NCBI RefSeq assembly: GCF_014205295.1
Contig: NZ_JACHNF010000001.1
Span: 62,001 to 126,000, forward strand
Direction: 5' to 3'
Source of the DNA: Kribbella solani
GTDB taxonomy: Bacteria > Actinomycetota > Actinomycetes > Propionibacteriales > Kribbellaceae
DNA length: 64,000 bases
Notes under the pieces: model-generated
Seen by the model: the letters and a program-made list of their open reading frames with translations, nothing else
Database searches by the model: none
Told to the model about the DNA's origin: nothing
Made by a program: the position numbers and the translations under genes
Part shown: positions 62,939 to 64,000 of the stretch, piece by piece
Position numbering within the stretch: the stretch's first letter is position 1
How the letters are laid out: each line of letters opens with the position of its first letter

Positions 62939-63961
62939 TTAGCCGTTCTGAGTTACGTAGCTGTCGATCTCGGTCAGCAGCGCGTCCTTGACCGCGTCCT
63001 CGGCGAACGATTCGCGGACGGCCGTCTTCGCCAGCTCGCCGGCGCCGGCCGCGTCCAGGTCGAGCAGGCGCGACGCGACCACGTACTCGTTCGTCAGGTC
63101 GGTGCCGAACATCGGCGGGTCGTCGGAGTTGATCGTCACCACCAAGCCGGCGTCGACCATCGCGCGCAGTGGGTGCACGTCGTACGAGTCGACCGCGCGG
63201 GTGGCGATGTTCGACGTCGGACTGACCTCCAGCGGAATCCGGTGCTCGCCCAGGTAGTCGACCAGCGCCGGGTCCTGCATCGCCGATGTACCGTGCCCGA
63301 TCCGCTCGGCCTTCAGTACCCGGACCGCGTCCCAGATCGTTTCCGGGCCGGTCGTCTCACCCGCGTGCGGCACGCTGTGCAGCCCGGCCGCGATCGCCGC
63401 CTCGAAGTGCGGCTGGAACTGCGGGCGCGGTACGCCGATCTCCGGCCCGCCGAGGCCGAACCCGACCAGTCCGGCCGGCCGGATCCTGGTGGCGATCCGC
63501 AACGTCTCGTCCGCGCCGGGGATGCCGTCCTCGCCGGAGATGTCGAAGATCCAGCGCAGCACCAGGCCGAACTCCTTCTCGGCCGCGATCCGCGCGTCCT
63601 CGATCGCCTCGCAGAACGCCTCGGCGGCGATCCCGCGGGTCACCGAGGTGTACGGCGTGACGGTCAGCTCGGCGTACCGGAGGTTCTGCTGCTCGGTCAT
63701 CTCGCGGGCGATCTCGTACGTGAGCAGGCGGACGTCGTCGGGTGTCCTGATCAGGTCGACGACACTCAGGTAGATGTCGATGAAGTGCGCGAAGTCGCTG
63801 AACTTGAAGTACTCGGACAGCGCGGCCGGATCGGCCGGTACCGGCGACCCGGGATGCCGCGCGGCCAGCTCGGCCACGATCCGCGGCGAGGCGGATCCGA
63901 CGTGGTGGACATGCAGCTCGGCCTTCGGCAAACCGGCGAGAAACTCACGTGTCACAGTCAT
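62939..63961 (-). CDS. Adenosine deaminase family protein
   Basis: 340 residues from ATG. Metal and catalytic motifs: ELHVHHVGSASP (HxH), SVPHAGETTGPE, ERIGHGTSAMQD, PTSNIATRAV and NSDDPPMFGTDL. The HHVGS start differs from the LHxHLxG of classical adenosine deaminase and is reminiscent of Streptomyces enzymes assigned as aminodeoxyfutalosine deaminases in menaquinone synthesis; the substrate is uncertain without a search. It is alone here, with no purine or mqn genes adjacent. Confidence 0.8.
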   Translation of the reverse strand: MTVTREFLAGLPKAELHVHHVGSASPRIVAELAARHPGSPVPADPAALSEYFKFSDFAHFIDIYLSVVDLIRTPDDVRLLTYEIAREMTEQQNLRYAELTVTPYTSVTRGIAAEAFCEAIEDARIAAEKEFGLVLRWIFDISGEDGIPGADETLRIATRIRPAGLVGFGLGGPEIGVPRPQFQPHFEAAIAAGLHSVPHAGETTGPETIWDAVRVLKAERIGHGTSAMQDPALVDYLGEHRIPLEVSPTSNIATRAVDSYDVHPLRAMVDAGLVVTINSDDPPMFGTDLTNEYVVASRLLDLDAAGAGELAKTAVRESFAEDAVKDALLTEIDSYVTQNG

Positions 63962-64000
63962 GGCCGGGATCTTAGGGAAGGTCCGGGGCGTACGTCCGGA

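Noticed and set aside
1..64000. CRISPR array, toxin-antitoxin or transposase genes
   Set aside because: No spaced direct repeats with unique spacers, no Cas proteins, and no transposase or integrase motifs were seen.

Overview
The window is high-GC actinobacterial chromosome. Many GTG starts, 1-8 bp start/stop overlaps, Tat signal peptides, a mycothiol-type DinB enzyme and two conserved actinobacterial gene blocks (pafB-pafC-tatA-tatC-helY and argS-lysA-hom-thrC-thrB-rho-rpmE-prfA-prmC) point to a soil actinomycete. A Kribbella/Nocardioidaceae-type genome is my best guess; this is inferred from gene content and style, not from a search. I see no prophage, transposase, CRISPR array or plasmid module.

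1-15.4 kb: three tandem paralogues of an unrecognised family (the first cut by the window edge) lie downstream of a DUF3866 gene and are probably co-transcribed with it. Divergent to them runs pafB-pafC, then tatA, tatC, a lipid-kinase-like gene and helY. A Tat-exported GH46 chitosanase and a MarR/esterase pair are inserted before helY. helY seems to be preceded by a leaderless 26-codon ORF that overlaps its start. 15.4-25.7 kb: accessory regulator-plus-target modules. These are a TetR-controlled flavoreductase/MFS/SDR operon, a Tat-exported penicillin-binding-like hydrolase, a MarR/cupin pair sharing a 34-bp dyad, a GyrI-like/ArsR pair, a flavin monooxygenase and a four-helix membrane protein.

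25.7-36.4 kb: aerobic cobalamin genes (cobG, cobH, fused cobI-cobJ) behind an MFS exporter. cobF sits about 3.5 kb away, coupled to zwf, in a minus-strand run iclR-pepE-zwf-cobF. A secreted type-B carboxylesterase carries a 15-bp minisatellite in its N-terminal linker. 36.4-44.5 kb: a seven-gene operon, divergent from iclR, encodes a complete Dpp-type ABC importer (with fused ATPases), an M20 amidohydrolase, an AroM-family protein and a DUF1177 protein. This looks like a poorly described uptake-and-breakdown system for a peptide-like or N-acyl amino-acid compound, and is the best candidate here for new biology. 44.5-49.6 kb: an ECF42-type sigma factor with its DGPF/YCII partner, two VOC proteins and a mycothiol-dependent-isomerase-like protein, then a serine hydrolase divergent from an ArsR-type regulator.

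49.7-64 kb: a repeat-type hairpin cluster, tRNA-Arg(CCG), a PspC mini-protein, a lipoprotein, and the housekeeping block argS-lysA-hom-thrC-thrB-rho-rpmE-prfA-prmC. Rho carries a disordered RNDQ-rich insert of about 290 residues. Its 3' end and trailer are tandemly repeated (79-bp unit, three copies), and a compound 17-bp perfect hairpin lies between rho and rpmE. The window ends with a small hydrophilic protein and an adenosine-deaminase-family enzyme. Regulatory dyads recur at divergent promoters, and four convergent gene pairs share their stop codons in a 4-bp CTAG/CTAA overlap.
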